This document shows, in pieces, positions 44,117 through 51,686 of a stretch of 64,000 bases of DNA. How positions within the stretch are numbered: position 1 is the stretch's first letter; each line of letters opens with the position of its first letter. Location: assembly GCA_944326355.1 (NCBI GenBank), contig CALVDO010000011.1, forward strand, positions 1 to 64,000, read 5' to 3'. The stretch is from an uncultured Bacteroidales bacterium (GTDB lineage: Bacteria; Bacteroidota; Bacteroidia; Bacteroidales; UBA932). Position numbers and translations under genes: made by a program. The notes under the pieces were generated by a model that saw only the letters and a program-made list of their open reading frames with translations, made no database searches and was not told the DNA's origin.

Positions 44117-44141
44117 AAATGTTGAGACGATTTCTGCCGCA

Positions 44142-44172
44142 CAAAGATACGCATGATGCGGAGAGGTTTCAA
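44142..44172 (-). promoter_or_regulatory. Promoter for the beta-lactamase gene
   Basis: On the minus strand, TTG (44172-44170), 20 bases, TATCTTTG (44149-44142). Confidence 0.7.
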
Positions 44173-44288
44173 TTATAAATGTTATTTTTGTTCCGGTGAC
44201 TCCAAAGGGAATGCAGCCGCATCCGCAGGAACCGGCCCGAATGTCTCACCATTAAAATGTAATAACTTGTAAATTAAATTAAGGAAAA

Positions 44289-44951
44289 ATGAAGCTCAGG
44301 ACAACGGCAAAAATCAGCGCGGCCATCATCGCGGCGGGCATCTTGCTCCCGGGATGCGGAGGAAACGGCGCCGCACAGAAACTGAAAGAAACGGAAACCG
44401 TGCAGCCGGCATCAGAGGCCGTCATCAGCAACATCATGAGCCGCAGGAGCATCCGCAGGTACAAGCCCCAGCCGGTCGGCAGAGATACGATGCAGACCAT
44501 CCTCAGCTGCGGAATCAACGCTCCGAACGGGCAGAATCTCCAGTCGTGGGCGGTCCGCGCCGTAGACAGCCAGGACTTCATCAGCGGCATCACCGAGATC
44601 TATCTCAAGGAAAACCCGAAGGCGGCAGACGACCCGTCGTTCAGAAACATGTTCAGAAATGCGCCTACCGTGGTATTTGTCGCCTGCGACCCGGGCTATG
44701 ACTTCTCTCAGGTCGACTGCGGCCTGCTCGGAGAGAACATGATGCTTGCGGCATGGTCGATGGGCATAGGCTCATGCTGCCTCGGAGGCCCGGCGAGATT
44801 CATGACCGGCAGCCCTGCGGCGGCTGAATACCTCGAAAGGCTCGACTTCCCGGAGGGCTACAGACTGCTATACTGCATCGCGTTCGGCTATCCAGACGAG
44901 ACGCCTGCAGCCAAGCCTCGCGACCCGTCGAAAGTCAGATTCATAGACTGA
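44289..44951 (+). CDS. Nitroreductase-family lipoprotein
   Basis: The 220-residue FMN-dependent oxidoreductase has an export signal. Leader KLRTTAKISAAIIAAGI ends at lipobox LLPGC, so it is probably lipid-anchored outside the cytoplasm. The nitroreductase fold is seen in MSRRSIRRYKPQPV (FMN phosphate site), NAPNGQNLQSWAV and GLLGENMMLAAWSMGIGSCCLG, ending YRLLYCIAFGYPDE. An exported flavoprotein of this family is a Bacteroidota habit. The electron donor is unknown. The ATG at 44289 has AGGAAAA in front. A long hairpin follows at 45036-45065. Confidence 0.9.
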   Translation: MKLRTTAKISAAIIAAGILLPGCGGNGAAQKLKETETVQPASEAVISNIMSRRSIRRYKPQPVGRDTMQTILSCGINAPNGQNLQSWAVRAVDSQDFISGITEIYLKENPKAADDPSFRNMFRNAPTVVFVACDPGYDFSQVDCGLLGENMMLAAWSMGIGSCCLGGPARFMTGSPAAAEYLERLDFPEGYRLLYCIAFGYPDETPAAKPRDPSKVRFID

Positions 44952-45035
44952 CATCTTGCAAAGGCCGACTCTGACGATGCCCGGCCACTACGGCAGGGCA
45001 TTGCCACATCATATGCAGCCGATGCGCCGCTCTCC

Positions 45036-45065
45036 GATGGAGTCTGTCGGGCGACAGATTCCATC
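45036..45065. terminator. 14-bp hairpin between convergent genes
   Basis: Arms gatggagtctgtcg (45036-45049) and cgacagattccatc (45052-45065) pair with one mismatch and a 2-base loop. It overlaps the TRIC-type gene stop. No T-run is seen. Confidence 0.6.
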
Positions 45066-45693
45066 AGGCATCGTTCCGGCCGTCCTGCTCAATACTTTTC
45101 AATGACGGGAGACTTATCCCGAAGCGGACGGAGAGAACCCTGATCAGGAAGACGGAGAGGGCGGCGACAATCTCAGTAGCGACGGTCGGCAGACCTGTCC
45201 ACAGACACAGATAGTACACTGCTCCCCCGGCAAGGCAGGCCATCGCGTAGATGTCCTTGCGGAAGATGAGCGGGACCTCGTTTATGAAGATGTCGCGGAA
45301 CATTCCTCCGGCGGCTCCGGTGATGGTGCCCATTATTATGTTGACCCATACAGGGAAGCCTGCCGAAATGCTCTTTTCCACCCCGACGACGGTGAAGAGC
45401 GCGATGCCGACGGCGTCAAATATGAAGAAGGTGTTGTCCAGCCGGACCACATGCCTTCTGAAGATGATGACGAAGACCAGGGCCAGAGCCGTGATGACGA
45501 CATAGGACACATGCTCCATCCAGAACGGCGTCATGTCAAGCATCACGTCACGGAGAGTACCGCCTCCCACAGCGGTGACAAAGCCCACGACATAGGCTCC
45601 GAACCAGTCGAAGTTCTTTGCCGCTGCGAGCCTGATGCCGCTTATCGCGAAGGCGAAAGTGCCTATAAAGTCTATAATGTCAATAAATTCCAT
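45064..45693 (-). CDS. TRIC-type cation channel (UPF0126 family) membrane protein
   Basis: The 209-residue protein has seven TM segments in two repeats. Each repeat carries the family signature: FVTAVGGGTLRDVMLD in the first, GTITGAAGGMFRDIFINEVPL in the second. UPF0126 proteins are prokaryotic TRIC channels passing K+ or similar ions, or possibly glycine. ATG 45693 (MEFIDIIDFIG) is taken as the start; ATG 45705 would add four residues. It is convergent with the nitroreductase gene and separated from the nuo region by about 220 bases. Confidence 0.9.
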   Translation of the reverse strand: MEFIDIIDFIGTFAFAISGIRLAAAKNFDWFGAYVVGFVTAVGGGTLRDVMLDMTPFWMEHVSYVVITALALVFVIIFRRHVVRLDNTFFIFDAVGIALFTVVGVEKSISAGFPVWVNIIMGTITGAAGGMFRDIFINEVPLIFRKDIYAMACLAGGAVYYLCLWTGLPTVATEIVAALSVFLIRVLSVRFGISLPSLKSIEQDGRNDA

Positions 45694-45884
45694 ACTCAAG
45701 ACCATTTACCCGGACCTGTCAGGATCATTTTCCGGACCTGTCATTACCATTTTCCCGGAGCAGCCGGATTCATAGCCCCGGGCCGGAGTCGGGAGGGCTG
45801 CAGAATCAGGGGCGCAAAAGTAAAAATAAATTGCGCTCAGTGAAATAAAAAAACCGAGAATGGCTTTGTTTTTCATTTTTTGTT

Positions 45885-45892
45885 TAAATTTG
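45885..45892 (+). promoter_or_regulatory. -7 box upstream of the nuo region
   Basis: TAAATTTG matches TAnnTTTG. A TTTG about 16 bases before it is a slightly short -33. It could drive the 131-residue gene and the nuo operon. Confidence 0.55.
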
Positions 45893-45919
45893 CGGCCGTT
45901 TTTCAGGGATAAATGATGT

Positions 45920-46315
45920 ATGCATAGGGCTTCGCGTCATATCTATTGTCTGTTCATCTCCGTGATTCTGAGCGGGATGGCCGCGTGCCTCATACATAGG
46001 GAGGAAGTCCGCCCGAATGATTTCGCCGACATTTCCCGCAATTTCTCCGCGGTATCCATACATGTGCTTCTGCCGCACAATGACGACAGTCTCGAGCTCA
46101 CTTCGGCAAGCGGCTCCGTTCCTGCCGCCACACAGGGCCAGTGGTCATCGGCACAGGGCCAGAAGACCGCCGGACCGGCACACGGAAGCGACGCCTGCGA
46201 GGTAGACGCCTCCAGAGCCATCATTTCATCTGAGGCGCATGAGCCGGACGTCTCCGGACTGCTTCCGAGACAGGCCGACTACTATGTGTTCACTTTAGGC
46301 CGGATTCTCGTCTGA
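45920..46315 (+). CDS. Small secreted or membrane-anchored hypothetical protein
   Basis: 131 residues. The N-terminus IYCLFISVILSGMAAC looks like a signal peptide with a lipobox-like end, followed by a hydrophilic Ser/Ala-rich middle without recognisable fold (GSVPAATQGQWSSAQGQK) and a C-terminal DYYVFTLGRILV. It starts at ATG 45920, 27 bases after a -7 box; two ATGs just upstream hit stops at once. No family is recognised. A spurious frame cannot be excluded, but position, promoter and leader argue for a real gene. Confidence 0.45.
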   Translation: MHRASRHIYCLFISVILSGMAACLIHREEVRPNDFADISRNFSAVSIHVLLPHNDDSLELTSASGSVPAATQGQWSSAQGQKTAGPAHGSDACEVDASRAIISSEAHEPDVSGLLPRQADYYVFTLGRILV

Positions 46316-46491
46316 CCTGACGGCCGGGAAAGACCGGCTCAGGCGTGAAGTATGCGGCGACACGGACAGTTTCACAACGGTTTGCATCCACGCCTCTTCC
46401 TGCGGTCCGGACTTACGTTCACGCCGGGCGCATGCTGCGAGACCGCAGTCTACTCCAGATTCAAAGGCAAACGACTCTAATCCTTACAGTC

Positions 46492-46842
46492 ATGAATTTC
46501 ATATTATTGATAGTTGTGATTCTCATCGCCATAATCATGGTGGCGGCTGCGGTCGGCATAGCCAAGGCCGTGGCTCCGAGATCCTACAATCCGCAGAAGA
46601 GCGAGCCGTACGAGTGCGGCATCCCGACCAGGGGAAAGTCATGGATGCAGTTCAAGGTGGGCTACTACCTGTTCGCCATTCTCTTCCTGATGTTCGATGT
46701 GGAGACCGTGTTCCTGTTCGCCTGGGCCGTCGTGGTACAGGAGCTTGGCATCTACGGACTTTTGAGCGTGCTGCTTTTCCTGCTCATTCTCGTGCTCGGC
46801 CTCGCATACGCCTGGAGGAAGGGCGCTCTCGAGTGGAAATAG
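46492..46842 (+). CDS. nuoA: NADH-quinone oxidoreductase subunit A
   Basis: The 116-residue, three-TM subunit of the Complex I membrane arm helps link the quinone-binding module to the pump. Recognisable by KSEPYECGIPTRGKSWMQF and YLFAILFLMFDVETVFLF, which carries the conserved Asp/Glu pair. Starts at ATG 46492 (MNFILLIVV), a codon choice that matches the usual N-terminal helix; the open frame before it is not protein-like. First gene of the nuo cluster (A, B, CD, H-N). Confidence 0.95.
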   Translation: MNFILLIVVILIAIIMVAAAVGIAKAVAPRSYNPQKSEPYECGIPTRGKSWMQFKVGYYLFAILFLMFDVETVFLFAWAVVVQELGIYGLLSVLLFLLILVLGLAYAWRKGALEWK

Positions 46843-46864
46843 CAAACTTACGCACATGAGAAGA

Positions 46865-46901
46865 TGCGTTAACTTTAAAAATGGTGCGTTAACCTTAAAA
46901 T
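46865..46901 (+). repeat. Two direct copies of an AT-rich leader motif before nuoB
   Basis: tgcgttaactttaaaa (46865-46880) and tgcgttaaccttaaaa (46885-46900) lie 20 bases apart. Each holds a TAACtTTA-like -7 box, so they could be overlapping internal promoters or a protein-binding pair. Confidence 0.6.
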
Positions 46902-46910
46902 CTGAGGAGA

Positions 46911-47561
46911 ATGAAGAGAAACGTCAACATAAAGTCGATGAAATATGAGGATTTCAACGACAACGAGTACATCGAGGCAATGCTCAAGGAGCTGAGGGAC
47001 AACGGCACGAACGTCATAGTCGGCTGTCTTGACGACGTGATCGAATGGGGACGGAGCAACAGCCTCTGGCCTCTTACCTTCGCGACGAGCTGCTGCGGAA
47101 TCGAGTTCATGGCCATCGGAGCCGCAAGATACGACTTCGCGCGATTCGGCTTCGAGGTGGCGAGATCATCACCGCGTCAGGCTGACTTCATCATGGTGGC
47201 CGGAACCATCACGCACAAGATGGCGCCGGTGCTCAAACGTCTGTACGACCAGATGGCAGACCCGAAATATGTGGTTGCCACGGGTGGCTGCGCCATCAGC
47301 GGAGGACCGTTCAAGAAATCCTACCATGTGGTCGACGGAGTGGACAAGATCATCCCTGTGGACGTATACATCCCCGGATGTCCTCCGAGACCGGAAGCAA
47401 TGCTCTACGGACTGATGCAGCTCCAGCGCAAGGTGAAGGCGCAGAGATTTCTCGGCGGGCTGAACAAGGGCATAAGCGAGAAGGAGTACGAGAGGCGCAT
47501 GCGCGAGGACACGAACAAGACCGAGGACTACAATGAATACGACGAGTCCGGACTGGCATAA
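46911..47561 (+). CDS. nuoB: NADH-quinone oxidoreductase subunit B
   Basis: The 216-residue subunit carries the N2 [4Fe-4S] cluster, which passes electrons to quinone. Cluster ligands are visible in [38 protein letters not shown] and [17 protein letters not shown] 46911 follows TGAGGAGA. The C-terminal tail ([20 protein letters not shown]) is longer than the core needs. Spaced 12 bases from nuoCD. Confidence 0.96.
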   Translation: MKRNVNIKSMKYEDFNDNEYIEAMLKELRDNGTNVIVGCLDDVIEWGRSNSLWPLTFATSCCGIEFMAIGAARYDFARFGFEVARSSPRQADFIMVAGTITHKMAPVLKRLYDQMADPKYVVATGGCAISGGPFKKSYHVVDGVDKIIPVDVYIPGCPPRPEAMLYGLMQLQRKVKAQRFLGGLNKGISEKEYERRMREDTNKTEDYNEYDESGLA

Positions 47562-47573
47562 AGACTGATCGAT

Positions 47574-49202
47574 ATGGAGAACAGAACCGACATAAAAGAG
47601 AGAATCGCCGCAATCGAGCCGTCCGCCGTATGGTCGGACGCAGGTGACGGCATGTTCAAGGTGCCCGTAACGTCATTCCGGGGCCTTGCCGAAAGACTCA
47701 GAAATGAGGAGGGATTCGACTTCCTGCGCAGCCTGACCGGAATGGACTGGGGCGAGGAGGGGCTCGGATGCGTCTATCACCTCGAGAACACGGCCACTGG
47801 AGAAAACGTGGTGCTGGCGGTCGCCGACCCTGACAGGGAAAATGCCGGAATGCCGTCAGTACATGACCTCTGGAAGGGGGCAGACTTCAATGAGCGTGAG
47901 GCATACGACTTCTTCGGCATCAAGTTCGTAGGACATCCGGACCTCCGCAGGCTCTTCCTCAGGGACGACTGGAAAGGCCATCCGCTGCGCAAGGACTACG
48001 ATGAGTCGCTCAACCCTCTGAACATGGAGAATGAGGACACCTCAGACGAAGCCCCGAGCTATGAGCTCACGAGGGACGGAAGCTACATCCTCAGGAGACA
48101 TCCGCTCTTCGAAGACCAGGAATATGTGATCAACATAGGTCCTCAGCATCCGGCGACGCACGGAGTGCTCAGATTCCGCGTCTCCCTCGAAGGAGAGACC
48201 ATCAAGAAGATAGACGTCCACAGCGGCTACATCCACAGAGGCATCGAAAAGCTGTGCGAGTCGCTGACATATCCCCAGACTCTCGGCCTGACCGACAGGC
48301 TCGACTATCTCGGCGCGATGCAGAACCGCCACGCACTTTGCGCCTGCATCGAGAAGGCGATGGGCCTTGAGGTGTCGGACAGGATCAAGTGCATCAGGAC
48401 CATAATGGACGAGCTGCAGAGAATCGACTCCCACCTCCTGTTCATTGCCTGCCTGTGTCAGGACATGGGCGCCCTTACCGTATTCTTCTTCGGATTCAGA
48501 GACAGGGAGAAGGTGCTCGACATCCTCGAGGAGACCACCGGAGGACGGCTCATCCAGACCTACAACACGATAGGAGGAGTGCAGGCCGACATCCATCCGG
48601 ACTTCGTAAGGAAAGTCAAGGAATTCATAAAGTACATGCGTCCCAAGCTCAATGAGTACCATGAGATCTTCACCGGCAATGTCATAGCCAGGCAGAGACT
48701 CATCGGCACGGGAGTGCTCTCGCGGGAGGACGCCATATCGTTCGGAGCCACGGGAGGCACGGGAAGAGCCTCAGGATGGGCCTGCGACGTGCGCAAGAGG
48801 CATCCGTACGCGATGTACGACAAGGTCGACTTCAAGGAGATCGTCCTCGGCAACGGCGACTGCTTCGACCGCTACATGGTCAGAGTGCTGGAGATAGAGC
48901 AGAGTCTCAATATCATCGAGCAGCTCATCGACAGCATTCCCGAGGGAGAGTGGCAGATGAAGGTGAAGCCTGTGATCAAGCTGCCCGAAGGAAGCTGGTA
49001 CACCGCAGTGGAGGGCAGCCGAGGGGAGTTCGGCGTCTACATCGAGAGCCGGGGTGACAAGTCCCCGTACAGGATGAAGTTCCGCTCGACCGGGCTTCCG
49101 CTCGTGTCCTGCATCGACGCCATCTCGAGAGAAGCCAAGATCGCCGACCTGATTGCGATAGGAGGAACCCTCGACTATGTTGTCCCGGACATCGACCGCT
49201 GA
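47574..49202 (+). CDS. nuoCD: NADH-quinone oxidoreductase, fused subunits C and D
   Basis: 542 residues. Residues 1-165 are NuoC (30-kDa, LTGMDWGEEGLGCVYHLENT, FNEREAYDFFGIKFVGHPDL, RKDYDESL). Residues about 180-542 are NuoD (49-kDa, NIGPQHPATHGVLRFRVSLE, DYLGAMQNRHALC, ATGGTGRASGWACDVR). NuoD forms the quinone site with NuoB. The C-D fusion is common in Bacteroidota and in E. coli. One frame, no break. A 78-base gap precedes nuoH. Confidence 0.96.
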   Translation: MENRTDIKERIAAIEPSAVWSDAGDGMFKVPVTSFRGLAERLRNEEGFDFLRSLTGMDWGEEGLGCVYHLENTATGENVVLAVADPDRENAGMPSVHDLWKGADFNEREAYDFFGIKFVGHPDLRRLFLRDDWKGHPLRKDYDESLNPLNMENEDTSDEAPSYELTRDGSYILRRHPLFEDQEYVINIGPQHPATHGVLRFRVSLEGETIKKIDVHSGYIHRGIEKLCESLTYPQTLGLTDRLDYLGAMQNRHALCACIEKAMGLEVSDRIKCIRTIMDELQRIDSHLLFIACLCQDMGALTVFFFGFRDREKVLDILEETTGGRLIQTYNTIGGVQADIHPDFVRKVKEFIKYMRPKLNEYHEIFTGNVIARQRLIGTGVLSREDAISFGATGGTGRASGWACDVRKRHPYAMYDKVDFKEIVLGNGDCFDRYMVRVLEIEQSLNIIEQLIDSIPEGEWQMKVKPVIKLPEGSWYTAVEGSRGEFGVYIESRGDKSPYRMKFRSTGLPLVSCIDAISREAKIADLIAIGGTLDYVVPDIDR

Positions 49203-49280
49203 GACACGGGACACCGGCCGGCGGACAGCCGGCTTCAACAGACAGGAAACATTGACAGACATTAACATAAGACTGTAGAT

Positions 49281-50357
49281 ATGTTTGATTTCGGTACAAT
49301 CACAAACTGGATCCACACGCAGCTGACTTCAGTGATGTCGGACGGTCTCGCGATCTTTCTCGAATGCGTCATCATCGGCATCTGCCTCCTGCTGCTGTAC
49401 GTGGTGATAGCGATCATCATGATCTATATGGAGCGCAAGGTCTGCGCGGCATTCCAGTGCCGTCTCGGCCCGACGAGAGTCGGCCCGTGGGGAAGCGTCC
49501 AGGTCATCTGCGACGTGTTCAAGATGCTCACGAAGGAGATCATCACCATAAGGCACTCGGACAAGTTCCTTTACAACCTCGCCCCATACATCGTCATCCT
49601 GGCCTCGGTGCTGGCATTCGCCTGCATCCCGATAAGCAGAGGCCTCGAGATTCTTGACTTCAATGTCGGCGTGCTGTTCTTCATGGCCGCCTCATCGATA
49701 GGCATCGTGGGCATCCTTCTCGCCGGATGGAGCTCCAACAGCAAGTTCTCCCTCATCGGCGCCATGCGAAGCGGTGCGCAGATGGTCAGCTATGAGCTTT
49801 CCGTGGGACTCTCCATCCTCACCATCGTGGTCCTGACCGACACGATGCAGTTCTCGGAGATAGTGATGCGCCAGCAGGACGGATGGTTCATCTTCAAGGG
49901 CCACATACCGGCCCTGATAGCCTTCGTGATATACCTGATAGCGGGCAACGCCGAGGTCAACAGGGGTCCTTTCGACCTGCCTGAGGCAGAGTCTGAGCTG
50001 ACGGCCGGCTACCACACGGAATATTCCGGCATGCACTTCGGACTCTTCTATGTGGCCGAGTTCGTCAACCTCTTCATCATATCGAGCATAGCCGCCACCA
50101 TCTTCCTCGGAGGATGGATGCCGCTCCATATCCCGGGATGGGAGGGCTTCAACGCCGTCATGGACTGGATTCCGGGATTCATCTGGTTCTTCGCCAAGGC
50201 TTTCTTCGTGGTATGGCTGCTGATGTGGATCAAATGGACGTTCCCGAGGCTAAGAATCGACCAGATTCTCACTCTCGAATGGAAGTATCTCGTCCCTATC
50301 GGCCTGCTCAACCTCCTGCTGATGGTAATTGTCGTCGTATTCAAATTGCATTTTTAA
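49281..50357 (+). CDS. nuoH: NADH-quinone oxidoreductase subunit H
   Basis: The 358-residue, eight-TM subunit of the quinone entry chamber. Signatures: YMERKVCAAFQCRLGPTRVG, FDLPEAESELTAGYHTEYSG with its acidic loop, and RLRIDQILTLEWKYLVP near the end. Full-length. Starts at ATG 49281 (MFDFGTITNWIH). Overlaps nothing; nuoI starts three bases after the stop. Confidence 0.96.
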   Translation: MFDFGTITNWIHTQLTSVMSDGLAIFLECVIIGICLLLLYVVIAIIMIYMERKVCAAFQCRLGPTRVGPWGSVQVICDVFKMLTKEIITIRHSDKFLYNLAPYIVILASVLAFACIPISRGLEILDFNVGVLFFMAASSIGIVGILLAGWSSNSKFSLIGAMRSGAQMVSYELSVGLSILTIVVLTDTMQFSEIVMRQQDGWFIFKGHIPALIAFVIYLIAGNAEVNRGPFDLPEAESELTAGYHTEYSGMHFGLFYVAEFVNLFIISSIAATIFLGGWMPLHIPGWEGFNAVMDWIPGFIWFFAKAFFVVWLLMWIKWTFPRLRIDQILTLEWKYLVPIGLLNLLLMVIVVVFKLHF

Positions 50358-50360
50358 GCC

Positions 50361-50801
50361 ATGATCAGATATTTGAAAGGCCTGTTCCGCGGCCTGTGGA
50401 GTCTTCTCACCGGAATGAAGGTGACTTTCAGGGAATATTTCACCCCCAAGATCACCGAGCAGTATCCCGAGAACAGGGACGTCCTCAAGATGCACGACAG
50501 ATTCTGCGGGGAACTCGTCATGCCGCATGATGAACATGGGAACAACAGGTGCATAGCCTGCGGGCTCTGCCAGATGGCCTGCCCGAACGGCGCGATAAGG
50601 ATAACCTCGGAAATGACGGAGGATCCCGAGACCGGAAAGAAGAAGAAACGTCTCGTGAAATATGAATACGACCTGGGGGCCTGCATGTTCTGCCACCTGT
50701 GCGTGAACGCCTGTCCTCATGACGCGATCAGATTCTCGACCGCTTTCGAGCATGCCGTGTTCACAAGAAGCAAACTCGTCAAAACCCTGAACAAGCAATA
50801 G
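50361..50801 (+). CDS. nuoI: NADH-quinone oxidoreductase subunit I
   Basis: The 146-residue ferredoxin-like subunit has two [4Fe-4S] clusters (N6a/N6b): CIACGLCQMACPNG and CMFCHLCVNACPHD, both complete. An N-terminal amphipathic helix (RYLKGLFRGLWSLLTG) docks it to the membrane arm. In complexes without NuoE/F/G this subunit is the likely entry point for reduced ferredoxin or flavodoxin (known for 11-subunit types; inferred here). Confidence 0.96.
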   Translation: MIRYLKGLFRGLWSLLTGMKVTFREYFTPKITEQYPENRDVLKMHDRFCGELVMPHDEHGNNRCIACGLCQMACPNGAIRITSEMTEDPETGKKKKRLVKYEYDLGACMFCHLCVNACPHDAIRFSTAFEHAVFTRSKLVKTLNKQ

Positions 50802-50803
50802 TC

Positions 50804-51313
50804 ATGAACATAACACTGGATCTCATAGTATTCATCGTGCTCGCCCTGTTCATCGTGGTGAGCGCCATACTGGCCGTGACCACGAAGCGCATCCTGAGGG
50901 CGGCCACCTATCTGCTGTTCGTGCTCTTCGGCACGGCGGGCATATATTTCCAGCTCAACTACTCATTTCTCGGAGCCGTGCAGCTGCTGATCTATGCCGG
51001 AGGCATCACGGTGCTCTACGTGTTCTCAATCCTGCTCACCTCCAGCGAGGGAGATCAGGCGGAGAAGCTGAAGAAGAGCAAGTTCATCGCGGGCCTCACC
51101 GCCACTCTTGCCGCTCTCGGCATCTGCCTCTTCGTGATGCTCAAGCACAAGTTCGTGGGTCAGGTGTTCACGCACGGAGAGCTGCCGGTCAAGGAGATCG
51201 GCTTCGCACTGATGAGCCCCGAGAAATACGGATACGTGCTTCCTTTCGAGGTGATAAGCGTTCTGCTTCTCGCCTGCATAATAGGAGGCATAATGATAGC
51301 CAGAAAACGATAA
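50804..51313 (+). CDS. nuoJ: NADH-quinone oxidoreductase subunit J
   Basis: The 169-residue, five-TM membrane subunit shapes part of the proton path. Recognisable by the first helix IVFIVLALFIVVSAILAVT, the LRAATYLLFVLFGTAGIYFQLNYSFLGAVQLLIYAGGITVLYVFSILL block given here in shortened form as LNYSFLGAVQLLIYAGGI, and VISVLLLACIIGGIMIARKR. Starts two bases after nuoI. Confidence 0.94.
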   Translation: MNITLDLIVFIVLALFIVVSAILAVTTKRILRAATYLLFVLFGTAGIYFQLNYSFLGAVQLLIYAGGITVLYVFSILLTSSEGDQAEKLKKSKFIAGLTATLAALGICLFVMLKHKFVGQVFTHGELPVKEIGFALMSPEKYGYVLPFEVISVLLLACIIGGIMIARKR

Positions 51314-51325
51314 AAAGGATTCGCC

Positions 51326-51634
51326 ATGATACGGATGGAATATTACCTCATCGTCTCCACGATAATGATGTTCGTGGGAATCTACGGGTTTCTGACCCGC
51401 CGCAACCTCCTCGCGATGCTGATCTCGGTCGAGCTGATACTCAACTCTGTCGACATCAACTTCGTGGTGTTCAACCGGTTTCTCTTTCCGGAGCAGCTTG
51501 AGGGCTTCTTCTTCTCTCTCTTCGCGATAGGGATAAGCGCGGCGGAGACGGCTGTCGCCATAGCCATCATCATCAACATATACCGCAACATGCGCAACAT
51601 CCAGGTCAAGAACCTCGACAAGATGAAATGGTAG
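51326..51634 (+). CDS. nuoK: NADH-quinone oxidoreductase subunit K
   Basis: The 102-residue, three-TM MrpC-like subunit. Conserved glutamates lie in NLLAMLISVELILNSVDINF and AAETAVAIAIIINIYR. Starts at ATG 51326 (MIRMEYYLIVSTIM); a start at the internal Met4 is also possible. Confidence 0.94.
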   Translation: MIRMEYYLIVSTIMMFVGIYGFLTRRNLLAMLISVELILNSVDINFVVFNRFLFPEQLEGFFFSLFAIGISAAETAVAIAIIINIYRNMRNIQVKNLDKMKW

Positions 51635-51686
51635 CCGATACGCCAGGCAAGTCAAACTCTTTAAAAAATTCGTCGGACTGACAGTT

